A DNA stretch of 35,470 nt from CAVUXJ01 sp963814975 (GTDB taxonomy: Bacteria; Acidobacteriota; Vicinamibacteria; Vicinamibacterales; CAVVIG01): positions 1 through 35,470 of the forward strand of contig CAWFFB010000029.1 of the NCBI GenBank assembly GCA_963814975.1, given 5' to 3'. The notes beneath the pieces were generated by a model. It saw only the letters and a list, made by a program, of their open reading frames with translations. It did not search any database and was not told the DNA's origin. Made by a program: the position numbers and the translations under genes. Positions 18,522 through 25,956 of this stretch are shown piece after piece. Within the stretch, counting starts at the first letter, position 1; each line of letters starts with the position of its first letter.

Positions 18522-20291
18522 GTGAACAGGTCCTATCTCGTTGTGTCGTCCTTGCTGATAGCTATCGCAGCCGCGGGTGCGGTCATCCCGACGGCGCGCG
18601 CGCAGACCGGATCGTTCGTCCCGGTCACCCAGGCGATACAGGCCAATCCCGATCCCGCCGACTGGCTGCATATCAGTCGAACCTACAACCAACATCGCTT
18701 CAGCCCGCTCAGCCAGATCAACAAGGCCAATGTCGCTCAGCTGCGGATGGCCTGGTCGCGCGGCCTGCCGGTGGGCACGCAGGAATCGACGCCGATCGTC
18801 TATCGCGGTGTCATGTACGCGATGGTGCCGGGCGCCAGCATCCAGGCTCTCGACGCCACCAACGGCGACCTTCTGTGGGAGTATCAGCGCGAGTATCCAC
18901 GAACCGTCGTCGCCACGGCCGCGCGCAGCAAGAGCCTCGGTATTTACGAGGACATGATCTATTTCGGCGCGCCCGATGGATTTCTGGTGGCGCTCGATGC
19001 GAGGACCGGCAAGCTGCGCTGGGAAACCAAGGTCGATGAGGGGCAGATCACCGCCGGCGGACTGCTGGTCGCCGACGGAAAGGTGATCTCCAACCGCACC
19101 TGCCAGCAAGGGAAGCGCGAGTTCTGCTTCATCGCGGCCCACGACGCGGGGACCGGCAAAGAGGTGTGGCGCTTCTATGTGACGGCAGCGCCTGGCGAGC
19201 CCGGAGGTGACACCTGGGCCAACCTGCCGGTTGACCAGCGGGCGGCCGGTCCTTGGGGGCTGCCCGGCTCGTACGATCCGGTCCGCAAAGTTGTCTATTG
19301 GGGCGTGGCCAATCCCAATCCATACACTCGAATGAAACGCCACGGCCGCTACGATGCCGTTTCCCTGACCTCGCCGTCAGAGCTTTATAGCAACTCGACG
19401 CTCGCGCTCGATGTCGAGACCGGCAAGCTGGTCTGGTACTTCCAGGAACTGCCGGGCGACGACTGGGACGCGGATCACAACCAGGAACGCATCTTGGTAC
19501 GAACCCGCGTAACCCCGAACCCCCGATTCGTCAAATGGATCAATCCCGCGGCGACGGGCGAGGCGGAGCGGGACGTCGTCGTGACCGTCGGCGAAGGCGG
19601 TGGCATCTTTGCGGTCGCGCAGGAGAGCGGTCAGTTCCTGTGGGGGCGGCCGTTCCCATTCGATGATCCAAATGTCAACATGAGCGTCGTCGACGTCAAG
19701 ACCGGAAAGACGAGCGTCAACCCCGAGAAGCTTTTCATGAAGGATGGCGACAGCATCCTCGGCTGCTTTCACAACACCCGTGGCCTGTGGCAGATTGCCT
19801 ATCATCCAGGCAAGAACTCGCTCTACGTGCCGTTCCATGACCAGTGCCTGTCGATGCAGGCGGCCAATGGCAGCGCGACCGGCTATGGGCGGCGCGTCGG
19901 CGTCAGGCGTCCGGGCTCGGACCCGAAGGCTTACATGGGAGTGGCCAAGATCGACGTGGCGACGGGGGAGATGCGGGTGATCTACTCGCAGGCACAACCA
20001 ACCAACGGGTCGGCGCTGGCGACCGCCGGCGACCTGGTGTTCTTCGGCGACCTCAATCGTCGTCTCCGGGCGCTCGATGCCGACGACGGCAAGGTCCTGT
20101 GGGAGGCTGTGGTCGGTGGCATGATTGTCAACAGCACCATTTCCTACGCCGTCAATGGCAAGCAATACGTCATGGTGTACACGGGCGGGGGACAGTCGGT
20201 CACCAGTGGGCCGATTCTTGTCGCGACCGACAAGGTCATGCCGCGGCCGGTGTTCGGACACAGCGCGATCTACGTATTCGCCTTGCCCTAG
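18522..20291 (+). CDS. PQQ-dependent (quinoprotein) alcohol dehydrogenase-like, predicted lanthanide type
   Basis: A 589-residue periplasmic enzyme that would oxidise an alcohol or aldehyde and pass electrons to a cytochrome. GTG 18522 is chosen because a strong ribosome site precedes it and a signal peptide follows at once (VVSSLLIAIAAAGAVIPTAR, then AQTG). PQQ-propeller repeats are clear: DPADWLHISRTYNQHRFSPL, IQALDATNGDLLWEY, LVALDARTGKLRWETKV, LALDVETGKLVWYFQELPGD and LRALDADDGKVLWEAVVGG. W315-D316-A317-D318 (19464-19475) places the catalytic Asp and an Asp two residues on, the position that marks lanthanide-binding members; calcium enzymes have Ala or Ser there. The vicinal Cys-Cys pair found in many relatives is not seen, and there is no C-terminal cytochrome domain. 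The substrate is unknown. MsrP-type and MBL genes follow. Confidence 0.88.
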   Translation: MNRSYLVVSSLLIAIAAAGAVIPTARAQTGSFVPVTQAIQANPDPADWLHISRTYNQHRFSPLSQINKANVAQLRMAWSRGLPVGTQESTPIVYRGVMYAMVPGASIQALDATNGDLLWEYQREYPRTVVATAARSKSLGIYEDMIYFGAPDGFLVALDARTGKLRWETKVDEGQITAGGLLVADGKVISNRTCQQGKREFCFIAAHDAGTGKEVWRFYVTAAPGEPGGDTWANLPVDQRAAGPWGLPGSYDPVRKVVYWGVANPNPYTRMKRHGRYDAVSLTSPSELYSNSTLALDVETGKLVWYFQELPGDDWDADHNQERILVRTRVTPNPRFVKWINPAATGEAERDVVVTVGEGGGIFAVAQESGQFLWGRPFPFDDPNVNMSVVDVKTGKTSVNPEKLFMKDGDSILGCFHNTRGLWQIAYHPGKNSLYVPFHDQCLSMQAANGSATGYGRRVGVRRPGSDPKAYMGVAKIDVATGEMRVIYSQAQPTNGSALATAGDLVFFGDLNRRLRALDADDGKVLWEAVVGGMIVNSTISYAVNGKQYVMVYTGGGQSVTSGPILVATDKVMPRPVFGHSAIYVFALP

Positions 20292-20357
20292 CCCGCAGCG
20301 TGAAGTGGAAGTTAGAAGTGGAAAAAACATGATGTCCGTCGCTCCGAAGGATCCGCG

Positions 20358-21314
20358 ATGAAGGTCTCGCGTGCAGAGGTGACGACTCAGAAACTGTATT
20401 TGAGCCGGCGCGAGTTGTTCCGGGCCGCGGCCGGGACGGCGGTCACGGGGGCGATCGCGATGTCCGGCACCCAAAGCCTGCTTGCGGCCGGTCGTCCCGC
20501 CGCTCACGGAGAGAAGTTGGCCGGTGTGCGCACGAGCCGCTTCAGCACCGCACAGACGCCGACGCCGTGGGATGCCATCACGTCGTACAACAACTTTTAC
20601 GAATTCGCCGGCAGCGATGACAAGGACCTGCCTTCGCAGCTTGCTCCCGCGAACCTGATCACCAGACCGTGGAAGATTGCCGTCGAAGGGGAGTGCGCCA
20701 GGCCGGGAAATTACGCGCTCGACCAGGTGCTCGAGGGGCAGACGCTCGAGGAACGCATTTACCGCCACCGTTGCGTCGAAGGATGGTCGATGGTCATTCC
20801 GTGGGTCGGGTTTCCGTTGGCGGAGTTCATCAGCAAGTGTCAGCCCACGGTGAAGGCCAGGTATGTGGCGTTCGAGAGCCACTACGATGCGCGCCAGATG
20901 CCGATGAGTCTGCGCCTGCCGTTCGACTGGCCGTACACTGAAGGCCTGCGGATGGACGAGGCCGTCCACCCACTGGCGATACTGGCGATCGGTCTCTATC
21001 GCGAACCGCTGCCGCACCAGGACGGCGCGCCGATTCGCCTGGTCGTCCCGTGGAAGTACGGTTTCAAGAGCATCAAATCGATCGTGAGGATCAGCTTCGT
21101 CGAGGATCAGCCCATCGGGACCTATCAAAAGGTCGATCCGGATTCGTATGGCTTTTATGCCAACGTGAATCCGAGCGTCGATCATCCCCGATGGAGCCAG
21201 GCCACCGAGCGCCGAATCGGCGAGTTCTTGAAGCGCAAGACGCTGACCTTCAACGGCTACGGCAGCGAGGTCGCAAAGCTCTACGCGGGAATGGATCTGA
21301 AGAAGAACTGGTAG
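20358..21314 (+). CDS. msrP: MsrP/YedY-type molybdopterin protein-methionine-sulfoxide reductase catalytic subunit
   Basis: A 318-residue protein starting at ATG 20358 (GAAGG upstream). A Tat signal, SRRELFRAAAGTAVTGAIAM (twin Arg at 17-18), means it is folded with cofactor before export. The Mo-ligating Cys is C139 in YRHRCVEGWSMVIPWVGFPL, the sulfite-oxidase-fold signature of MsrP. Other family segments are WDAITSYNNFYEFAGSDDKD near 71-90, PLAILAIGLYREPLPHQDGA and VPWKYGFKSIKSIVRI. The length is normal for the family. It repairs oxidised methionines on periplasmic proteins, taking electrons from the haem membrane protein MsrQ. No msrQ is next to it; the PepSY-TM gene about 15 kb away is not an MsrQ. 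It is probably co-transcribed with the PQQ enzyme upstream (66-base gap). Confidence 0.92.
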   Translation: MKVSRAEVTTQKLYLSRRELFRAAAGTAVTGAIAMSGTQSLLAAGRPAAHGEKLAGVRTSRFSTAQTPTPWDAITSYNNFYEFAGSDDKDLPSQLAPANLITRPWKIAVEGECARPGNYALDQVLEGQTLEERIYRHRCVEGWSMVIPWVGFPLAEFISKCQPTVKARYVAFESHYDARQMPMSLRLPFDWPYTEGLRMDEAVHPLAILAIGLYREPLPHQDGAPIRLVVPWKYGFKSIKSIVRISFVEDQPIGTYQKVDPDSYGFYANVNPSVDHPRWSQATERRIGEFLKRKTLTFNGYGSEVAKLYAGMDLKKNW

Positions 21315-21535
21315 TTGCCTGGCGTCCCGCCTCCCTCGGACCCTTCGCGTCTCGTGGGGCCCCGTCCCGGACCAGCCGAGATATCGTGCGCGCCCGCTCG
21401 CGATCCCAGGTTTCCAAGAGGGGCCACCATCCGGCCTCAAATTACCTGACGACCCGCGGCAGAATGCCGTGCCATGGCGTATCATGAGCCCTGTCCAAAC
21501 GGAACGTCGATCTATTTGCCAATGAGGGTGCCGTT

Positions 21536-22387
21536 ATGAGTGTGAGCAATTTCAGGATGGCGGGATGGAAAGAAGGACGGCGTAACCCGGTACTGCGCGT
21601 TGGCGTCCTCGCTGGATGCCTGGCCCTGCTCGTGGGCGCGATCTCCGCCGCACCGGCCGACCGATATCCGGCGAGCGGGGGTGATATCGAAATCACACCG
21701 TTCCTGCACTCCAGCGTACAAATTGAGCACGCCGGCAAGGTGATTCAGGTCGATCCCTGGAGCGTGGCCGACCTGTCGCGCGCCAAGCAAGCCGACCTGA
21801 TCCTCGTGACGGACGACCCGGTTCACCATCTCGACGTCAAGGCGATCCAGCGGCTGCGTAAAGCCGGTGCGCCTGTCGTGATTCCGGCCAAGGGCAAGGA
21901 TCGCGTGCCCGACGGCACGGTGCTCGCCAATGGCGCGTCCGCGACGCTGGCCGGCATTCGGGTGGAGTCCATTGCGGCGTACGACTTGACGCCTGGTGAT
22001 CCCGTGCATCCGAAGGGTGAAGCGAACGGCTATCTCATCACCATCGGTGGCAAGCGACTCTATTTTGCCGGGGTGACCGAATGCATCCCGGAGATGCGGG
22101 CGCTCAAGGACATCGACGTGGCGTTCATGCCCATGAACATCCCGCCCGCTCGGATGACGCCGTCGGCGACCGCCGAATGCGTGAAGGCGCTCAAGCCGAA
22201 AGCCGTGTACGTGAATCACTACGACAACACCAGCGCCGCGCGATTTACGGACGCGAAAGCACCGCAGCGGAACAATCCTGGCGGCTTGACGGTTCCCCAG
22301 ACGCTCAACGCATTCAAGGAGGCGTTGAAGAACGAGGCGGTCGAGGTCCGGCTCCCCGATTGGTACGCTGCTCCTCCGGCGAAGTAG
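21536..22387 (+). CDS. Exported MBL-fold (metallo-beta-lactamase superfamily) protein with altered metal-site motif
   Basis: A 283-residue protein. A signal or anchor helix lies at residues 21-40 (RVGVLAGCLALLVGAISAAP). The fold is shown by ITPFLHSSVQIEHAGKVIQV with DPW, ADLILVTDDPVHHLDVKAIQ, LITIGGKRLYFAGVTECIPE, MRALKDIDVAFMPMNIPPAR and PKAVYVNHYDN. This resembles the UlaG-like branch. The usual T-H-x-H-x-D-H is T92-D-D-P-V-H-H98 here, and the usual G-D-T is GVT, so most canonical zinc ligands are replaced although the flanking family pattern is kept. It may be a non-hydrolytic or differently metallated member. ATG 21536 follows an ATGAGGG ribosome site. A 221-base gap separates it from msrP. 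Confidence 0.8.
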   Translation: MSVSNFRMAGWKEGRRNPVLRVGVLAGCLALLVGAISAAPADRYPASGGDIEITPFLHSSVQIEHAGKVIQVDPWSVADLSRAKQADLILVTDDPVHHLDVKAIQRLRKAGAPVVIPAKGKDRVPDGTVLANGASATLAGIRVESIAAYDLTPGDPVHPKGEANGYLITIGGKRLYFAGVTECIPEMRALKDIDVAFMPMNIPPARMTPSATAECVKALKPKAVYVNHYDNTSAARFTDAKAPQRNNPGGLTVPQTLNAFKEALKNEAVEVRLPDWYAAPPAK

Positions 22388-22602
22388 CTGCCGCAGCCAA
22401 ACCGCCGCGGCACCGGGTTTCCCTTGTGCCGGGGAGCCGGCCCGGCAGGTGTCTCGCGGGTGCGCGTGCGTCGTGTGCGCCAGGACCGTATCGTGTGACG
22501 ATCCTGGCGCCTCTGCAGATGCTGGCGACTGACGCCGGTGCCGCCGTAGGTCGCCGAAGTCGCGCTCGAGTTCGGCGGTGCTGCACGTCGCAGGAGAGGG
22601 CC

Positions 22603-23015
22603 TTGAACGCGGGTTGTGCCGCGCATCGCTCGCCACGCATACCCTCGCGGACCTTCGTTCTCGTTGTGGTTCTCGCGGCGCTGGCTGCCCCGTATGGGCT
22701 CAGAGCCCAGGAAGCCGACAGCCTGTCTGGACCAGCCTCTCTGGAACGGGTTCGGGTTGCCCTCGAAGATCAACACTCACCCCTCAGTGTTGGCCCGATG
22801 GTCCCCATACCACCCGACGAGCGGCGCATTGGGATTCTGACCGTTCTGCCCCTGAGACTCGCGGTGAGTTCTTCCGCATCAGCGTGCCTATCGGGGCATT
22901 GATTACCGGACTCGCACGCTCGGTAGCGAGCACGCAGCGCGGTCGTGCGGAGTGGGAGGCACGCGACGAAGTGGCAAAGGCAGTGGAGGACTTCCGGAAG
23001 GCACAGGCCCAATGA
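22603..23015 (+). pseudogene. Small exported protein of unknown function (one frameshift)
   Basis: TTG 22603 has a good ribosome site (GGAGAGG at 22592-22598). A signal peptide (FVLVVVLAALAAPYGLRAQ) leads to a short mature part: LERVRVALEDQHSPLSVGPM, then PIPPDERRIGILTVLP. Near 22,848 the frame must shift to continue ETRGEFFRISVPIGALITGL, ARSVASTQRGRAEWEARDEV and the stop at 23015. The full length would be about 137 residues. I do not recognise a named family. The moderately hydrophobic VPIGALITGLARSV near the end and the charged coiled tail suggest a periplasmic or membrane-facing protein. Confidence 0.5.
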
Positions 23016-23260
23016 TGATCCCGATGGGGCGCCAGACATCAAGGGACCGGGGCTCCGGATCAAGCGCCGGGTGGCCGCTCGACGCGCCGCCGATGCCGAG
23101 CCACGCGGCGGCACAACTCGCGCACCAATCGGCCGCGACCGCGTGACGCTTGTCGATGAAGATGCGGGAGAAGAAATAGCTCTGTGACGGTGATCAACGA
23201 GGAGAGTGGTAGGTCCGGTGTGCGCTTGACGGTTGTGTCGCGGTCCCTTTGACTCAGAGC
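23016..23260. other. No recognisable gene
   Basis: Short frames exist on both strands here but are Arg/Ala/Pro-rich and look non-coding. I see no RNA gene or hairpin-plus-T-run terminator. Confidence 0.3.
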
Positions 23261-23470
23261 TCACTGTGTCAATGCCCGGAACAGGGCAACAGCATCTCGT
23301 CTGATCGTGTGGGCCATCGCGCGGACGCCGGCATTCTGACCGTCGCCACGAGTGAGTTCACAGGCAAGATCATGACACAGCGCCTCAACGCGCGCGAGGC
23401 GGGTCCGGAGTGTAGCGAACGATGCTGCACGGGTCCTAGGACGCGAGTGGCGAGAGCGTTTGGGCAGCAC
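23261..23470 (-). CDS. Small hypothetical protein
   Basis: A 69-residue frame from 23470. The second half (TRLARVEALCHDLACELTRG, then NAGVRAMAHTIRRDAVALFR) looks like two amphipathic helices and is plausibly coding. The first 20 residues are Arg/Ser-rich and may be upstream of the real start. No family is recognised and no clear ribosome site is seen. Confidence 0.3.
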   Translation of the reverse strand: MLPKRSRHSRPRTRAASFATLRTRLARVEALCHDLACELTRGDGQNAGVRAMAHTIRRDAVALFRALTQ

Positions 23471-23473
23471 GTG

Positions 23474-23656
23474 CTAGGAAGGTAAGTTCTTGTCCTCGGT
23501 CAGTGCCATTTCAGACGTCCCGTTGGACCCGTTGGAGTCCTTGTCAGCTGTCCAGACCGCCCCGCAATGCGGGCAGCGGTAGTAGTCGACCCTGGCAACG
23601 TCGCTCACGTGTTCGACCTTGTGCCCGGCGCTGTGGCATTCGGTGCAGAGTTCCAT
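23474..23656 (-). CDS. Small zinc-ribbon protein
   Basis: A 60-residue protein. ATG 23656 is chosen because GGGGAG lies just before it and the Cys motif begins at once (MELCTECHSAGHKVEHV). A second pair follows in DYYRCPHCGAVWTADKD. The two CxxC knuckles 20-30 residues apart are the mark of a single zinc ribbon. The last 20 residues are polar and probably disordered. A longer frame upstream to 23848 is not family-like and is not used. The function is unknown. Two further small CxxC proteins are encoded within 2 kb. Confidence 0.6.
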   Translation of the reverse strand: MELCTECHSAGHKVEHVSDVARVDYYRCPHCGAVWTADKDSNGSNGTSEMALTEDKNLPS

Positions 23657-23884
23657 AGCTCCCCGCTGGAGAGCAAGAACGATACTTGGGCGTACCCCTC
23701 GAGACTGTACCCGAATTGCACACTTGTGGCGGGCGGACTTTGTGGAGCGGGCGTGAGGCGCCGAGCGGTAAGAACCCTCGAGAAAGTTCCAAGGTCCGAC
23801 CAAGTACGGATAGGTCGACAACGCGATTACAACATTGCACATGTCCAATGCAAGAAATGTCGCCGAAAACTATCGGAGTTGTTC

Positions 23885-24424
23885 CTACATCTGGGAGCAA
23901 TGGGGATAGGGAACCGACGGAGACGTCTTATCAGGCGAGGCTTCGTGCGGAGCGTTTCTCGGACTGAAAGGCGACCATTTGTCCGCCAAAATTTTGTTGG
24001 CAGGCCACGACGGACAAGCACGGCCGTGGCCCGACGAGGATCGGCCTAGGTGGGAGTCGAGCTTGTTCACGTCCCGTATCTCACGGAGGGTCCGCCGCAT
24101 TTCCTCCACCACCTTCATGTTTTCGAGCGTTGCCCGGAGTGTTTCGGCGGTGGCCTGCACCGCCTTCATCGTCGCATCACGAGCCGCCTCGGCCGCGACT
24201 CGTGCGTCCTCACTAGCCGCCCGTGCCGTCTCCGAGGCTGTGCGCGCTTCCTCTGCCAGCTGTCTGAACTGTTCTGCGTCGGTCCTGGCCGACTCCGCGG
24301 CACTGCGATGTGTTTCTGTGGACTTCCGGTCCTGTTCGGCGTCCTGGCGGACCTCTTCCGCCACCTCGCGCAAGTCTTCAGCGTGCTGTCGTTGCTGCTC
24401 TGGCGGAATGGGGTCGTTGGCCAT
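23885..24424 (-). CDS. Alanine-rich coiled-coil protein
   Basis: ATG 24424 has a near-perfect ribosome site (AAGGAGG seven bases before). The protein begins MANDPIPPEQQRQHAEDLRE and forms one long charged helix with heptad-like units such as AEEARTA, SETARAA, SEDARVA and AEAARDA, up to about residue 115 (MRRTLREIRDVNKLDSHLGR). There is no signal peptide or membrane helix. The last 60 residues (Ser, Pro and Lys-rich) look different and may be read-through after a frameshift. Similar repetitive helical proteins include LEA-like stress proteins, but no specific function can be given. Confidence 0.6.
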   Translation of the reverse strand: MANDPIPPEQQRQHAEDLREVAEEVRQDAEQDRKSTETHRSAAESARTDAEQFRQLAEEARTASETARAASEDARVAAEAARDATMKAVQATAETLRATLENMKVVEEMRRTLREIRDVNKLDSHLGRSSSGHGRACPSWPANKILADKWSPFSPRNAPHEASPDKTSPSVPYPHCSQM

Positions 24425-24686
24425 GTGGATACCTCCTTGCCGGAGTGCGACCTGCCCGTCGCGGCGGGGCTGCCATTTCAAACGGATCACAACGAGCGGG
24501 ACCTGGCGCGCCACGACCGGCCAGTTGAGTCCGAACAGCGCCGGTGATCTGGTACAGTGTGACTCTGAAACGGCACGCGAAGCGACGGTGAATCGCCTCG
24601 TACGCCTCAGCCCATCGCCAGCGATTAAACTGCCGACGGCCTACGCTATTGTAGCGACCCGCCGGCCTCTTCTGCCGAGGCCACCC

Positions 24687-24977
24687 GTGAACGATCAGCC
24701 GTCCGCCCCTGATCTTCCTGCGACGATGTTGGTGAAGCGGCTCACGGACCTTGCGGGCACGCTGGCTGCCGATCCGGCATTCCGCAGAGTTGTACTGAAT
24801 CGCCTCATGTATCTGGTTACCCGCTATGAGGATGGCTTCGACCAACAGCAGTTCGAAGCATTGGTGTCGCAGTACAGATCCGAGGAACTCGACGTTGCTA
24901 TTCTGCGGGCCGTGGCGGATGCCATCGAGGCAATAGAGAACAGGCCGCTGGACACTCGGTCAGGAGGCGGTGCGTGA
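24687..24977 (+). CDS. Hypothetical helical protein
   Basis: A 96-residue protein. GTG 24687 follows GAGG at six bases. The sequence (MLVKRLTDLAGTLAADPAFR, then RVVLNRLMYLVTRYEDGFDQ, then YRSEELDVAILRAVADAIEA) is almost all helix and ends with a Gly-rich tail. No family is recognised. The stop TGA overlaps the next small gene as TGATG, so they are translationally coupled. Confidence 0.5.
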   Translation: MNDQPSAPDLPATMLVKRLTDLAGTLAADPAFRRVVLNRLMYLVTRYEDGFDQQQFEALVSQYRSEELDVAILRAVADAIEAIENRPLDTRSGGGA

Positions 24978-25135
24978 TGCACTCCCCGATGCAACGAATC
25001 TGCGGCTGGTGCCGGGCCGAACTCGCCCCGGGCGAGCAACCGGCGACGTATGTCCTCTGCGCCCACTGCAACCTGCAACTCGAGCGCGAAGTCTTGCGGC
25101 CCCCGGGGAGGCAAGCGCGGGAAGATCCAAAGTAG
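24977..25135 (+). CDS. Very small zinc-ribbon protein (52 aa)
   Basis: ATG 24977 overlaps the previous stop, and GGAGG lies at 24963-24967. The protein reads MHSPMQRICGWCRAELAPGE, then YVLCAHCNLQLEREV, to TAG at 25133-25135. It has two CxxC knuckles 18 residues apart, followed by a basic tail. The Cys spacing, ribosome site and stop-start coupling together make it likely to be real. The function is unknown. Confidence 0.55.
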   Translation: MHSPMQRICGWCRAELAPGEQPATYVLCAHCNLQLEREVLRPPGRQAREDPK

Positions 25136-25346
25136 GTGGATGAAGTGCTCGTCGGACCCGTAAGTTTCTCTCACCTGACAAGCGAGCCGATTCAGAGTGC
25201 CTCGCGTGAAGCGTTTCCGTCAGATATTCAGAGGGCCAACTGGTCATTGGCAGGCAGCTCGATTTCAAATGCGAGGGTTCCCAGGCGAATGGCAGGCGAT
25301 TCAGTGCCGCACTTGCGTTTGATCCTGTGTCTGGCCGCGGTTGCCC

Positions 25347-25559
25347 TCACTGATCGATAAGTTCGCGGTAGTCGCAGTTCATATTCCGACAAACCCACGC
25401 CGCTTGATAACGTAAACGCTCCCTGCCGTCGTCCGTGCCAGGGGCTGTAATTGTCAACGCAATTGTGGTGTTCAGGACCGGGTAGTGGCTTGTAAACACC
25501 AATCTATCTCGCTGACACTGCGGACAGCGTTTCGACACGCGGCTACCACCCGGCTGCAT
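25347..25559 (-). CDS. Small CxxC protein downstream of the degenerate receiver
   Basis: A 70-residue protein from ATG 25559. It begins MQPGGSRVSKRCPQCQRDRL, has a beta-rich middle (FTSHYPVLNTTIALTITAPG) and ends with WVCRNMNCDYRELIDQ. CPQC and C-x4-C could bind zinc. It overlaps the receiver gene end by 17 bases and is transcribed in the same direction, so the two probably form one unit. No family is recognised. Confidence 0.5.
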   Translation of the reverse strand: MQPGGSRVSKRCPQCQRDRLVFTSHYPVLNTTIALTITAPGTDDGRERLRYQAAWVCRNMNCDYRELIDQ

Positions 25560-25956
25560 GGGTCTTTCGCTCCAGGATCTGGCGAAGCCCCTCCGAAAGT
25601 TCGTCGGGCAGGCACGGTGCTGTGAAAAGGGCGGCGAACCCTTCGTGTTGCGGTGGCTCGCGGAACGGCTCGTGAACATAGCCGCTCAACGCGACAACGG
25701 GAATATTTCGAGTCACGCTGCTCTGCTTGAGCTCGTTCAGAAATTCCCAACCGTCATAGTGCGGCATGGGGAGTTGAGTGACGATGATGTCGGGGAGCGT
25801 CTGCCACACCCGTCGATAGGCTTCCGCACCGTCCTTCGCGGACACCACGTCGAATCCCGACGCCGACAATGCCAGGGTATTCAGCGCGAGCCTGTCCGGG
25901 AGCTCATCCACCAAGAGCACGAGTGTTCTTCGCGGAGAGGTCTTGAGGCGCTTCAT
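25543..25956 (-). CDS. Receiver-domain protein lacking the phospho-acceptor Asp
   Basis: A stand-alone receiver of 137 residues from ATG 25956 (a GTG at 25962 is also possible). The fold is clear: TLVLLVDELPDRLALNTLAL, SGFDVVSAKDGAEAYRRVWQ, LPDIIVTQLPMPHYDGWEFL, IPVVALSGYVHE and CLPDELSEGLRQIL. Counting from the GTG, the acidic pair is D19-E20, but the acceptor position is Gln (Q63 in VTQLPMP) and the conserved Lys is Ala (A115 in FTAPCLP). It cannot be phosphorylated in the usual way, so it is probably a pseudo-receiver working through binding. No output domain is present. Confidence 0.75.
   Translation of the reverse strand: MKRLKTSPRRTLVLLVDELPDRLALNTLALSASGFDVVSAKDGAEAYRRVWQTLPDIIVTQLPMPHYDGWEFLNELKQSSVTRNIPVVALSGYVHEPFREPPQHEGFAALFTAPCLPDELSEGLRQILERKTHAAGW

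Noticed and set aside
19377..21485. 702-codon minus-strand frame opposite to the PQQ and msrP genes
   Set aside because: The long antisense frame is an effect of high GC; its translation has no domains, while the plus strand encodes two clear enzymes.
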